The notes beneath the pieces were generated by a model. That model did no database searches. It saw nothing but the letters and a program-made list of their open reading frames with translations, and was not told where the DNA came from. The translations under genes were made by a program, and so were the position numbers. Shown here piece after piece: positions 15,902-24,801 of a stretch of DNA of 49,682 bases; positions within the stretch are counted from its first letter, which is position 1, and every line of letters starts with the position of its first letter. Source of the DNA: DASWIG01 sp965371445 (GTDB taxonomy: Bacteria; Acidobacteriota; Thermoanaerobaculia; Multivoradales; J023); the NCBI GenBank assembly GCA_965371445.1, contig CBDUYN010000060.1, forward strand, positions 1 to 49,682, read 5' to 3'.

Positions 15902-17623
15902 ATGAACCCGCCCGCTGTTCCCGATCGTCCACCGTCCCGCAGCGCCGTCTGGTGCAACCAATGGCTGCCGATCTTCATCGCCGCGGTGGTCGGGACGGGG
16001 CTGCGTCTTCACATCCTGCGCTGGCAGATTCTCTCCGACGACGAGTGGCACGCCGTGCGCACGTCCGTCGTCGAGACCTATCGGCATCTCCTGACCGACT
16101 TCTCGGTGTCTGCGGCACCGCCGCTGCCTCTCTTGTACAAGGTCCTCCACGATACCGTGGGTCTGTCCGAGAAGGTCCTGCGTCTGCCGGTGATCGCGTT
16201 CGGGGTGCTGATCCTGGTGGCATGTCCGGGGATCGTCCCCGAGCGGCTCGGCCGGAGGACGCGTTGGACGTTCGCGGCGCTACTCGCTCTCTCCCCCATC
16301 CTCGTCTACTACAGCCGCTACACCCGGCCCTATTCCATCAGCCTCCTGTGCACCTTCGTCGGGGTCCTGGCTTTTTTCCGCTGGTGGTCCGGTGGCGATC
16401 GGCGCTGGGCGACGATCTACGTCCTCTGCGCTGTCTTCGGCCCCTACTTCCACCTCACCACGCTGCCGAGCCTGTTGGCACCCTTCCCCTTCGCCGTCGC
16501 CGAGGTATGGCTGCGCCGCCGCCGCGACGGCGGCGGGGTCGACGCGGCGGCGGGGCGCTCCCTGCGTGAGCTCTTCGCTCCGGCGGCGCTCGTCACGCTC
16601 GGCCTGGGCCTGTTGCTCGGTGCGCCGATTCTCCTCGATTGGGGCGCCATCGCCAGGCGCGCCGGCACCAGCCTCGTCGACACGAAGACCTTCCTCTACA
16701 CCTTGCCGTTGCTCGCCGGAGCCGGCCGCTGGTGGCTCGTCTGGACTCTCGTTGCCCTCGCCGCCGGCGGATCGATCCGGTTGGCGAAACGTTGGCCCCG
16801 CTTCGCGATCTATCTGCTCTGGATCACCGCGTGCACTGTCGTCGTCGCGGCAGCGTCCCGGGCCACGGCGATCCACGTACCGATCGTCTTCGTGCGCTAC
16901 ACCCTCTGGATCCTGCCGCTGTTCCTGCTCTTGGTCGCCCTCGCTGTGGAGTGGCTGCTGGAGCGCCTGCGCTCCGACGCGGGCTTCGCGTTGGTGCTGG
17001 CGGCGATCGCCGCCATCCTCTTTGCCCTCGGCCCGATTCCCGCCGTCTACGGCCGCGTCAACAGCTGGACGAGCCACGCCATCTACCAATACACCTACGA
17101 TCACGGCGCCAACCCTTTCTCCTACGTTCCCGACCGCCGGCCTCTGCGGATTCCGGAGTTCTACCGCCAGCTGGGCGAAGCGCCCGCCGGCAGCCTGGTC
17201 ATCGTCGAGGCCCCTTGGTTCTACGAGTGGCACAACAACCCCCTGCCCTTCTACCAGGAGATCCACCGCCAGTGGGTCAAGGCCGGCTTCCACGGCGACT
17301 TGTGCTATCAACCGATGGCTCTTCGGCGTCAACCTCGGCAAGCGACCCGGTTGAGCCTGCGCAACTCCGTCGACATATCGGTCCCCACCGCCCTCGGTAT
17401 GCACGGTGTCGACTACGTCGTGTTGCACAAGAACCTGAGGGCCGAGATGCCGCGGTTTCGCGGCGACGTCCGCCGTGTCCCTCCGAGCAACATCCCGCCC
17501 GAGAGTCAGATCTTAAAGTGCATCGACGGCTATCAGCAACTGCTGGGTGGGGCCAGCTACGAAGATTCAGACATTGTCGTCTTCGACGTTCGTCACCTCA
17601 AGACGCAGGAATGGACCCGATAA
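15902..17623 (+). CDS. multi-TM glycosyltransferase-like protein (GT39/PMT family)
   Basis: 573 aa. The first outside loop carries LRWQILSDDEWHAVRTS, with the acidic DDEW expected for a GT-C catalytic site, followed by PPLPLLYKVLHDTVG and LSPILVYYSRYTRPYS, all classic GT39-like features. About eleven membrane segments run to residue 385. A soluble C-terminal region (APWFYEWHNNPLPFYQEIH and later) lies outside. Such enzymes use a polyprenyl-phosphate sugar and act on the outer face of the inner membrane, modifying a glycan, lipid or protein. It is transcribed away from 13488-15593 and converges with the methyltransferase gene ending at 17661. The ribosome binding site (GCAGAG) is weak. Confidence 0.75.
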   Translation: MNPPAVPDRPPSRSAVWCNQWLPIFIAAVVGTGLRLHILRWQILSDDEWHAVRTSVVETYRHLLTDFSVSAAPPLPLLYKVLHDTVGLSEKVLRLPVIAFGVLILVACPGIVPERLGRRTRWTFAALLALSPILVYYSRYTRPYSISLLCTFVGVLAFFRWWSGGDRRWATIYVLCAVFGPYFHLTTLPSLLAPFPFAVAEVWLRRRRDGGGVDAAAGRSLRELFAPAALVTLGLGLLLGAPILLDWGAIARRAGTSLVDTKTFLYTLPLLAGAGRWWLVWTLVALAAGGSIRLAKRWPRFAIYLLWITACTVVVAAASRATAIHVPIVFVRYTLWILPLFLLLVALAVEWLLERLRSDAGFALVLAAIAAILFALGPIPAVYGRVNSWTSHAIYQYTYDHGANPFSYVPDRRPLRIPEFYRQLGEAPAGSLVIVEAPWFYEWHNNPLPFYQEIHRQWVKAGFHGDLCYQPMALRRQPRQATRLSLRNSVDISVPTALGMHGVDYVVLHKNLRAEMPRFRGDVRRVPPSNIPPESQILKCIDGYQQLLGGASYEDSDIVVFDVRHLKTQEWTR

Positions 17624-17660
17624 GGCCCGGTGTGACTCAGCTGCCCTTGTCCATGATGGC

Positions 17661-18626
17661 TCAGCCGGCCTTGCGGCAGTAGAAACGCAGGGTGTTGCCG
17701 ACCGGCAACACCAGCCCCAGAAGCGAGATAAGGAGAGCCAGAGGAGCCAGCAAGACGGCGAGCGCGCCGTGTAACCATGTCGGCGGCTGGCGGACCAACT
17801 GTCGCGCCTCCTCGTTGCAACGCAGGGCGTCGAGGAGGCGATTGGGACGGCCCGGCAGAACGTTCAGCATGTTCTGAAGGGTGGTGACCGGAGTGTACTC
17901 CGGGGAGAAGTGTGAAATCCCCTCGATCCGGAAACCTTCTTTCTCGAGCAGGTCGCGCAGGGTCGACGGTGTGAAAAAAAGGAGGTGATGGGGATAGTCG
18001 ACGCACAGGTTACGCAAACCGAGCAGGCGGAAACCCGGACTGGCGAAGTTGGGAACCTCCACCAGCAGCAGACCACCGTCTTCGAGGAGCTCCCAGGACC
18101 TGCGAAGATATCGCGACGGCCGGGCGACGTGTTCCAACACGTGATAGAAGGTGATGACCCGAAACGATCCGGGCTCAACGTCGAGCTCCGGAAGCTCGCC
18201 AACGATCACCTCGACCCCGCGGAGCTTGCGGGCAGCCCGCGCCGCCGTCTCCGAAAGCTGGACCCCCAGAACCCGCCATCCACGCCGCTGGAGCAGCTCG
18301 AGCAGCATACCTCTTCCGCAGCCAACGTCGAGTAGCGACGCCGGTGCCGGCTCACGGCGCACGATCTCCCACATCCGCAACCAGCGAAAGATCCGGACCA
18401 CCCTTTCGACGCCACCGCGAAAGCGCGCTCCCTCCTCCGGCTCGTAATAGTCTTCCTGGTAGTAGGTCTTGCACTCCTCGGCGCCCGGCAAGCTCGCCAG
18501 GGAAACCAGGCCGCATCGATCGCAGCGCACGAGGGTCGGCTCGCCAGCCAGGACGACGGAGCACGTCCGGCCGGTCTTGCGCTCGCACAGCTCGCACGAG
18601 GTGGACTCGGTGCTCGTCGACGTCAT
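17661..18626 (-). CDS. class I SAM methyltransferase with N-terminal zinc ribbon and C-terminal hydrophobic tail
   Basis: 321 aa; the ATG at 18626 overlaps the stop of the upstream GT2 gene (ATGA), which fixes the start. Two CxxC pairs near the N-terminus (CELC and CDRC) form a likely zinc ribbon. Motif I is SLLDVGCGRGMLLELLQRRG; FRVITFYHVLEHVARPSRYL and LLEDGGLLLVEVPNFASPG are the motif IV and motif VI regions. A hydrophobic segment near the end (about 285-310) could tie it to the membrane. Zinc-ribbon methyltransferases of this layout are common in glycan and nucleotide-sugar pathways, where they methylate a sugar. It is the last gene of a three-gene minus-strand group. Confidence 0.82.
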   Translation of the reverse strand: MTSTSTESTSCELCERKTGRTCSVVLAGEPTLVRCDRCGLVSLASLPGAEECKTYYQEDYYEPEEGARFRGGVERVVRIFRWLRMWEIVRREPAPASLLDVGCGRGMLLELLQRRGWRVLGVQLSETAARAARKLRGVEVIVGELPELDVEPGSFRVITFYHVLEHVARPSRYLRRSWELLEDGGLLLVEVPNFASPGFRLLGLRNLCVDYPHHLLFFTPSTLRDLLEKEGFRIEGISHFSPEYTPVTTLQNMLNVLPGRPNRLLDALRCNEEARQLVRQPPTWLHGALAVLLAPLALLISLLGLVLPVGNTLRFYCRKAG

Positions 18627-19378
18627 CGCGACGTGTCTTTCGGCAGAAAGATCCTCGCCTTCACGAGGCCCCACCGGTGAAGCCGGTAGCTCAAGGCGAC
18701 GCGCAGGACGCCGAGGCCATAGGCACAGGATCGGGAAAAACCGATGCTGGAAGCCTCCGCGAAGTAACGGGTGGGACAACTGATCTCACCGATGGCGAAG
18801 TCGAAGTAATGTGCCTGCACCAAAACTTCGTTGTCGAAGACGAAATCCTCGGAATTGGATTCGAAAGGCAACGTCTCGAGCAAACGTCGAGAATAGGCCC
18901 TCAGACCCGTATGATACTCGCTGAGCTTGGCGGTCAACAAGAGGTTCTCCACACCCGTCAGCAAGCGGTTCGCGATGTATTTATAAAGCGGCATGCCGCC
19001 GCTGAGGGCGCCCCCGCCCAGGATCCTGGAGCCGAGCACGAGGTCATAGTGCCCACTGGCGATCATCGACGCCATGGCGGAAACCAGGCGCGGACTGTAC
19101 TGGTAGTCCGGATGTATCATGACCACGATGTCGGCGCGGCGTTCGAGGGCCAGCTTGTAACACGTCTTCTGGTTTCCCCCGTAGCCCCGGTTGCGCGGAT
19201 GGGTGTGGACGGCGAGCCCCAGCGTCCGCGCCAGCTCGACGGTGGCGTCGCTGCTGGAATCGTCCACCAACACCACGTCGTCGACGATCTTCCTGGGGAG
19301 CTCGTCGTAGGTCTGGCGTAGAGTTTCGACGGCGTTGTAAGCTGGCATGACGACCACGACCTTCTTTCCTTCGATCAT
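18623..19378 (-). CDS. GT2 glycosyltransferase, dolichol-phosphate-mannose-synthase-like
   Basis: 251 aa from the ATG at 19378, which sits directly behind a run of GGAGGAGGAG. The GT-A fold is shown by VVVVMPAYNAVETLRQTYDE, DDVVLVDDSSSDATVELA and HPRNRGYGGNQKTCYKLAL; the metal-binding region is MIHPDYQYSP. No C-terminal membrane domain is present. Such enzymes usually transfer a sugar from its nucleotide to polyprenyl phosphate, making the donor for GT-C enzymes like those at 13.5 and 15.9 kb. It overlaps the methyltransferase downstream and follows another methyltransferase by 121 bp. Confidence 0.82.
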   Translation of the reverse strand: MIEGKKVVVVMPAYNAVETLRQTYDELPRKIVDDVVLVDDSSSDATVELARTLGLAVHTHPRNRGYGGNQKTCYKLALERRADIVVMIHPDYQYSPRLVSAMASMIASGHYDLVLGSRILGGGALSGGMPLYKYIANRLLTGVENLLLTAKLSEYHTGLRAYSRRLLETLPFESNSEDFVFDNEVLVQAHYFDFAIGEISCPTRYFAEASSIGFSRSCAYGLGVLRVALSYRLHRWGLVKARIFLPKDTSR

Positions 19379-19499
19379 CTCCTCCTCCTCCAAGGAGACG
19401 TTCTCCCTGCGTCCTGAACCCGCCGGACGCTCCCGCAGCGCGAGGCCGCCGCGCTGCCGGCGAAGCGCCGGGCGCAAACCCACGACGAGGCGTGGGGCT

Positions 19500-20279
19500 C
19501 TAGCACCAGGGAGCCTTCATCTGATCGGGCGGCTCCCCCTTGGCCTGGACCGGGCTGCGGGCGCGCACCACGATGGAGACATAGTCGTCCTCGGTTACGG
19601 TCTCGATCTCCTCGAAGCCGACGTGGTCCACCATCGCCCGCACGCACTCGCGATTGGGGAGCCAGAATACGGTGGGGTCGAGGTGCTCGCGTTGCGGGCC
19701 GCTGCTGACGCCGTGGGGGTGGAACTTGGCGAAGGGAACCTGCGCGAGACCCGGCTCCTCGTGGACGGCGGTCTGCAAAAGCATCGTCCCGGTGCTGACG
19801 CTTAGGATCTTCTCGAGCGCCAGGATCGGATGACGCAGGTGGTAGAGCACACCATAGAAAAAGACGAGATCGAAGGTACCAAACGCCCGCGGGTTGAGGT
19901 CGTAGACGTTGCACAAGAACGCCGTCGCCCGCGAGCCCAGCGCCGCCCGGCAGATGTTGAAGCGGCGAACCGAGTCGGGAAAGGAGTCGATCGCGACGAT
20001 CTCGGCGGCTCCCCGCCTCTCCGCCTCGAAGGAGAAGAAGCCCTCGGCACATCCTATGTCCAGGATTCGCTTCCCCTCCAGGCTCTCCGGGACGCCGTAA
20101 AGCGGCAGCTTCTCGATTTCCGGCTCGGACCAGCCCGGTGTGACGACCCCCTCACCCAGGTCTAGCTTGTGGAACCAGTAGGGCTCGGCCTCGACCTGGG
20201 ACCGGATCCAGTCCCTGAAGCTCGCGCTGGCAACGGTGGAGTCCGCGAGACCTCGCTTCTGTTCGCCTTCATCCGGCAT
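19500..20279 (-). CDS. CmoB-like SAM-dependent methyltransferase
   Basis: 259 aa from the ATG at 20279, behind AGGAGA; the open frame continues far upstream, but only as antisense of the GT4 gene. The start of the domain (AEPYWFHKLDLGEGVVTPGW) is very close to the YWFHxIDLGxGxxTPG signature of CmoB/mo5U34 methyltransferases. Motif I is GKRILDIGCAEGFFSFEAER; FDLVFFYGVLYHLRHPILAL is motif IV. CmoB-type proteins often occur in glycan clusters, where they act on sugars rather than tRNA, so the context argues for an O-methyltransferase. It diverges from the GT4 gene at 20520. Confidence 0.8.
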   Translation of the reverse strand: MPDEGEQKRGLADSTVASASFRDWIRSQVEAEPYWFHKLDLGEGVVTPGWSEPEIEKLPLYGVPESLEGKRILDIGCAEGFFSFEAERRGAAEIVAIDSFPDSVRRFNICRAALGSRATAFLCNVYDLNPRAFGTFDLVFFYGVLYHLRHPILALEKILSVSTGTMLLQTAVHEEPGLAQVPFAKFHPHGVSSGPQREHLDPTVFWLPNRECVRAMVDHVGFEEIETVTEDDYVSIVVRARSPVQAKGEPPDQMKAPWC

Positions 20280-20519
20280 GGATGGCTTCTCCTGAGACTG
20301 AGGGTATGCTCTTCGCTTCGGCGCCCGCGGCTGGCGCGTCGTGCGGTGAGGGCGGCTAGGACGAACCCTGGGGAAGACAGGGCCGGAGCTCATCGGCGGC
20401 GAGTATAACGCCCGTCGCAAAGCCCCGCAACCGTGGGTGGTCGTCTCGGTCGTCTCCACCGAGCCGCGGCGGCGACGCCTGGTCTTCAGGTCTTCAGCAT
20501 CATGATAGGATCTCTTCGC

Positions 20520-21992
20520 ATGACGAGCCGTATCCTGGTCCTCGGTGCCGCACCACTCCCCTTCGAGCCCCAACGCCGCCAGTACGCGGCGAACCTGCGA
20601 AGCTGGCACTTCACCCAGCCGCTGCTCGTGGACGGCCACCAGGTGCGGCTCGTCGGCTGCCGGCTGCCCAACACCTACCCTGAGGGCACCGAACCGGTCC
20701 GGCGCCAGGTGGACGGCGCCCTCGAATACTACTCGATTCCCGGCGAGCTGTTCCACGACGAAGCGTTCATCCAGCAGCTGAACGACGAATTCGACCCGGA
20801 CGCCGTCCTTGGGGTCAACACCCACCCCGCTTCCCGGGCGGTGCGCATCGCGACCGAGAAGCCCATTTGGTGCGACTTGAACGGCTGGTCGATGGCCGAA
20901 GCCCAGACCAAGACCTACGTCTACGACGACGACCGCTACCTCTCCCACTTCTGGAAAATGGAGCGCGCTGTCCTCGACCGCGCCGACGTCATTTCGACCG
21001 TCTCCGAGGCCCAGGCTCACGCCACCCTCGGTGAGCTGGCCGCGCGTGGACGGCTCGGACGCCGGACCTTCGGCTACGGCTTCGTCCACAGGATCCCCAA
21101 CGCGATCTCCGAGGTCGAGTACGCCCACCGCTCCCGGGTGGTGCGCAACGTCCAGGTGGGCGAGGACGCCTTCGTCGCGCTGTGGGCCGGCGGCTACAAC
21201 ACCTGGACGGACGTGGACCTCCTCTACGAAGCCCTGACGACGGCGATGGCGGCGGTGCCCCACTTCCATTTCGTTTCCACCGGCGGGGTCATTGAGGGGC
21301 ACGACGAGATCACCTTCACCCGCTTCCGGGAACGCGTCGCCGGGAGCCGTTTCGCCGGGCGCTTTCACTTCGTCGGCTGGGTGCCGACGGCAGACGTGCC
21401 GAGCTACTACTTCGAGAGCGACCTGGGCTTGAACGTCGACAGCGCCAACTACGAGACCACCTTCGGCGCCCGCAACCGGCTCAACGAGATGATGAAAGTG
21501 GGCCTGCCGATCCTGACCACCCTCGGCACCGAGATCAGCCGTACCGTCGCGGCGCAGGGGATCGGTCTGGCTGTGCCGCTCGGCGACGCGGCGGCGTTCG
21601 CTGAGCGTATCGTCTGGGCGAGCCGACATCGCGCCGAGCTGCAGGCAATGGCCGCCGCCGCCAAGCGCTACGTCTACGAGCATTTCTCCTACGGCCGGAC
21701 CACCGAACCCCTGCGCCGCTGGGCGGCCGATCCCCGCCGGGCACCGGACTTCGGCAAGGCGGTGAAGTTCGAGGACATCGATTTCTTCACCGGGCCCGAT
21801 GCCGGCAACGAGGTAGAGCCCACACCGGAGCAGCTCTGCGAGGCTGAGCAGGCTGGCGAGGCAGAGGCCCGCTACCGCGAGGCCCGCCGAGAGCTCGACG
21901 CGATCCACTCGTCGAAGATGTGGCGGCTCTGGATGGCCTATCAGGCCCTACGCCGTTTCCTCCTACGCCCTTTCCGGCGCTCGTCGGCCTAA
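20520..21992 (+). CDS. GT4-like glycosyltransferase with C-terminal coiled-coil tail
   Basis: 490 aa from the ATG at 20520, with AGGA 9 bp upstream; an ATG at 20502 is also in frame. N-terminal GT-B half: RILVLGAAPLPFEPQRRQYA through CDLNGWSMAEAQTK. C-terminal half: VALWAGGYNTWTDVDLLYEA, FHFVGWVPTADVPSYYFESD and LGLNVDSANYETTFGARNRL, where the last lies near the usual E-x7-E donor-binding site. After residue 430 comes a charged helix ending in ELDAIHSSKMWRLWMAYQAL, a coiled coil plus SxxWR tail often seen at the ends of polysaccharide GTs. A similar tail stands as a separate small gene at 28512. It heads the long plus-strand GT run; the next gene starts 5 bp later. Confidence 0.78.
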   Translation: MTSRILVLGAAPLPFEPQRRQYAANLRSWHFTQPLLVDGHQVRLVGCRLPNTYPEGTEPVRRQVDGALEYYSIPGELFHDEAFIQQLNDEFDPDAVLGVNTHPASRAVRIATEKPIWCDLNGWSMAEAQTKTYVYDDDRYLSHFWKMERAVLDRADVISTVSEAQAHATLGELAARGRLGRRTFGYGFVHRIPNAISEVEYAHRSRVVRNVQVGEDAFVALWAGGYNTWTDVDLLYEALTTAMAAVPHFHFVSTGGVIEGHDEITFTRFRERVAGSRFAGRFHFVGWVPTADVPSYYFESDLGLNVDSANYETTFGARNRLNEMMKVGLPILTTLGTEISRTVAAQGIGLAVPLGDAAAFAERIVWASRHRAELQAMAAAAKRYVYEHFSYGRTTEPLRRWAADPRRAPDFGKAVKFEDIDFFTGPDAGNEVEPTPEQLCEAEQAGEAEARYREARRELDAIHSSKMWRLWMAYQALRRFLLRPFRRSSA

Positions 21993-21997
21993 AGGCC

Positions 21998-23833
21998 ATG
22001 AACCTACGTCACCGCCTCCAGGGTTGGCTCTGGGACCGCAGCCCGCGCCTGCTGCCACCACTGCGGCGGCTGAAGCGGTCCTTCTCGCTTCTGCGCTATC
22101 GGTGGCGGAGCCTTATTGCGACGCTGCCGGCACGGGTCGTGGCCGGAGCTCCCGCGCCCGCCGCGGCACTCGGCCATCCGATGCTCGCCGTCCACTGCGC
22201 GGCGGGCGACCGCGAGGCGGCGGAGCGCTTCCTCGCCGCCCAGACCGAGACCTCGGTTGCGTTGGGCGCCGCGGCCGGCGCCACCTTTTTCGTGAGCTTC
22301 AAGCCGCCGCTCGCCGCTTTGCCGCCGACGTGGCTTGAAGCACAGCTCTTTGCTGCGGTCGCCGAGCGTCTCCTCTGGACGGTCTCCGGCTGGGCGGTGC
22401 CGGCGGCAAGCCCGGACGGCCCGATAGACGTCCATCTTCCGGTCGCCGCGCCGGTGCCGGGTCTCGTTCGCCTCCCCACTCCCGAGGCCCGCGGCGCGCC
22501 GCAGGTCCTCGGCTGCGCCGTCGCGCACCTGACGACGGCCGAGCGCCTGGAAGAGGGCCTTAAGCCCGTCGTCTTGCCGGCCGTGGGCCGCAGTGGACCC
22601 CACTTCCTGCGCGAGGACGTGGCGGCCGGTCGTGTCGTCCGGCAAGGCACCCTGGTCTCGCTTCACGATGCTCTCAGGAACCTGCCGCCGGTCCCCGGAC
22701 CGCCGACGGCGCTTTTCCTGCTGCCGTTCCTCGCCGTCGGCGGCGCCGAGCGGCTGCTCTTGGACCTGCTGGCGGGGCTCGGCGAACGCTACCGCTGCCT
22801 CGTGGTCACCCTCGAGCCGCACCGCGAAGAGCTCGGGCAAACGGTCGACGAATGCCGGCGCCACACCCCCTACGTCTACACCCTGGGCGAATGGCTGCCG
22901 CGCGAGGCCCATCTCGACGCGCTGCGCCACCTCGTACGCCGCTACCGGGTCGAGGTCCTGATGTCGTGGAATCCCACGGTGCTTTTTTTCGACGCCGCGG
23001 CCGAGCTGCGGCGCCTCCACCCGCGCCTGCGGCTCGTCAACCAGCTCTACAACCACGAGGGGGGCTGGATCGAGCACTACGGCCCCCGCCTGGTTCGAAG
23101 CGTCGAAGTCCACGTCGCGGTCAACCGCCGTATCGGCCGGGCGTTGCAGGAGGAACGCGGGGTGCCAGAGGAACGCTGTGCCGTCATCCAGCACGGCGTC
23201 CACGTGCCCGAGCTGCCCCCGGCGAGCGAGCGTGCCGAGCGCCGTCGCCGGGCGCGGGACGAGCTCGGCCTGCCCCAGGACGCCTGCGTCGTGGGCTCTT
23301 TCATGCGGCTCCACCCGCAGAAGCGCCCCCACGACGTCCTCGCCCTGGCGCGCCACCTCGGCGAGCGCGGTGAGGACGACGTCCACTTCCTGCTCGCGGG
23401 CGGCGGTCCCCTCGACGGCGAGATCGACCGCGAGCTGGCCGCCCGGCCGCTCGTGAACCTGACCCGCCTCCCCCTGCAGCGCGACGTGGAACGGCTCTAC
23501 GACGCCGTCGACCTCTGCCTCCTGCCTTCGGCCTACGAGGGGCTTCCCGTCTTCCTGCTCGAGGGCCTGGCCCGCGCCAGGCCGTGCGTCGCCACCGCCG
23601 TGGGCGACGTGCCCTATCTGCTGCGCGACGGCGGCGGGGTGGCGGTCGAGAGCGTCGGCGACGTCGCGGCGCTCGCCGCGGCGCTCGCCGAGCTCCGCGA
23701 TCCCGAGCGCCGTGCCGCCGAGGGCGAGCGGGGACGTCGCAGCGTCGCCGAACGCTTCGGCCTGGAGCGTTACGTGCGCGCCTACGAGGAGGTGCTCTTC
23801 CCCGCGCAGGCGCCTCAAGGAGACGGTTCATGA
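21998..23833 (+). CDS. GT4 glycosyltransferase with an extra N-terminal region
   Basis: 611 aa; the ATG at 21998 follows AAAGG just after the previous stop. The first 230 residues are not a recognised domain: they begin with a basic amphipathic part (LLPPLRRLKRSFSLLRYRWR), useful for membrane contact. The GT-B part begins with TALFLLPFLAVGGAERLLLD, the usual GGAE glycine loop of GT4. Later come VVGSFMRLHPQKRPHDVLAL, HFLLAGGGPL and LLPSAYEGLPVFLLEGLARA, the EGxPxxxxE donor site. Together these support an active retaining glycosyltransferase. It ends in an ATGA overlap with the following GT2. Sugar and linkage are unknown. Confidence 0.85.
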   Translation: MNLRHRLQGWLWDRSPRLLPPLRRLKRSFSLLRYRWRSLIATLPARVVAGAPAPAAALGHPMLAVHCAAGDREAAERFLAAQTETSVALGAAAGATFFVSFKPPLAALPPTWLEAQLFAAVAERLLWTVSGWAVPAASPDGPIDVHLPVAAPVPGLVRLPTPEARGAPQVLGCAVAHLTTAERLEEGLKPVVLPAVGRSGPHFLREDVAAGRVVRQGTLVSLHDALRNLPPVPGPPTALFLLPFLAVGGAERLLLDLLAGLGERYRCLVVTLEPHREELGQTVDECRRHTPYVYTLGEWLPREAHLDALRHLVRRYRVEVLMSWNPTVLFFDAAAELRRLHPRLRLVNQLYNHEGGWIEHYGPRLVRSVEVHVAVNRRIGRALQEERGVPEERCAVIQHGVHVPELPPASERAERRRRARDELGLPQDACVVGSFMRLHPQKRPHDVLALARHLGERGEDDVHFLLAGGGPLDGEIDRELAARPLVNLTRLPLQRDVERLYDAVDLCLLPSAYEGLPVFLLEGLARARPCVATAVGDVPYLLRDGGGVAVESVGDVAALAAALAELRDPERRAAEGERGRRSVAERFGLERYVRAYEEVLFPAQAPQGDGS

Positions 23834-24801
23834 CACCGCGCGCTTCGGTCGTCATGGCGTCTTTCAACCACGAGGCCTACGTCGAGGAGGCGGTCGAGAG
23901 CGTGCTCTTAAGCTCGGTCGACGGCCTCGAGCTGGTGGTCGTCGACGACGGCTCGCGCGACCGCAGCGTCGAGCGCCTCGAGCGCTTCCGCTCCGATCCG
24001 CGGTTCCGTCTCTACACCCAGGAGAACCAGGGGGCCCACGCGGCGCTCAACCGGGGAGTCGAGCTGGCCCAAGGCGAGGTCGTCTTCCTCCTGAGCTCGG
24101 ACGACCGCTTCGCCAGCGAGCGCATTCCCCGCCTGCTCGGGCGCTTGGCCGCCGATCCCGAGCTCGTGATGACGGCGTCGTGGCTCGAAGTGATCGACGC
24201 GGCAGGGGAAAGCCTCGGCGTCAAGAGAGCCTGGCATAACATGCCGCCGTGGCCCAAGCCGCGCCGCGGGCCGGGGCTCGCGGAGACCGGCGATCCGACG
24301 CTGGCGCTCCTGGAGACGAACTACGTGTCGACGACATCGAACGTGGCCTTCCGGCGCGAGGCCTTCGACAGCGGCGTACGTTTTCAGCCGTTGCGCTACG
24401 CTCACGACTGGGACTTCCTCTTGCAGATGGCGGCACGGGGCCGCTTCGAGCTCGTCGAGGAGCCGCTGGTCTCCTACCGCGTCCACGCGTCCAACACGAT
24501 CCGCGAGGGAGAGGAAGACGACGAGGCGCAGGGTCAGATGCGCTTCGAGATCCTCTGGGTGGTGGCGCGGCACGTGGAGCGGATCCTGCGGCAGCGCGCG
24601 GCGAGCCGAGGCGACGACGCCGAGCTCCGGCGGCGGATGCGAAACGGCTTGCCGCGCTTCGGTCACGAATCGATCCTTTCCCAGCTCGTCGTCCAGCGCG
24701 GCACAGCCGAGGTGCCGCCGGCGACCTACGACGCGCTCTTGGAACCGAGCCATCCCTTCCGTCGTGCCGCGATCCGGGTGCTCAGTGAGGGCCGGGGATG
24801 A
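23830..24801 (+). CDS. GT2 family glycosyltransferase
   Basis: 323 aa; the ATG at 23830 overlaps the preceding stop and follows AAGGAGA. The GT-A domain is clear: ASVVMASFNHEAYVEEAVES, LELVVVDDGSRDRSVERLE, NQGAHAALNRGVELAQGEVV and the metal site LLSSDDRF. Acceptor-side motifs include TSNVAFRREAF and AHDWDFLLQMAARG, the ED/WD-type base region. The last 100 residues are helical and basic. It is soluble or peripheral and probably adds one sugar of the repeat. It is coupled to the next GT2 gene by another ATGA overlap. Confidence 0.87.
   Translation: MTPRASVVMASFNHEAYVEEAVESVLLSSVDGLELVVVDDGSRDRSVERLERFRSDPRFRLYTQENQGAHAALNRGVELAQGEVVFLLSSDDRFASERIPRLLGRLAADPELVMTASWLEVIDAAGESLGVKRAWHNMPPWPKPRRGPGLAETGDPTLALLETNYVSTTSNVAFRREAFDSGVRFQPLRYAHDWDFLLQMAARGRFELVEEPLVSYRVHASNTIREGEEDDEAQGQMRFEILWVVARHVERILRQRAASRGDDAELRRRMRNGLPRFGHESILSQLVVQRGTAEVPPATYDALLEPSHPFRRAAIRVLSEGRG

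Noticed and set aside
15594..15932. N-terminal extension of the multi-TM minus-strand gene
   Set aside because: The extension is translated tandem-repeat DNA giving LRSGGG...PCQG text, unlike an N-terminus before a first membrane segment; the ATG at 15593 is a better start.
19500..21908. 802-codon minus-strand frame as one large protein
   Set aside because: Only the last 260 codons (from 20279) form the methyltransferase; the upstream part is antisense to the GT4 gene.
22004..23818. 604-codon open frame on the minus strand
   Set aside because: Antisense of the GT4 gene at 21998-23833, which has intact GGAE and EGxPxxxxE motifs; no ribosome binding site or domain on the minus strand.
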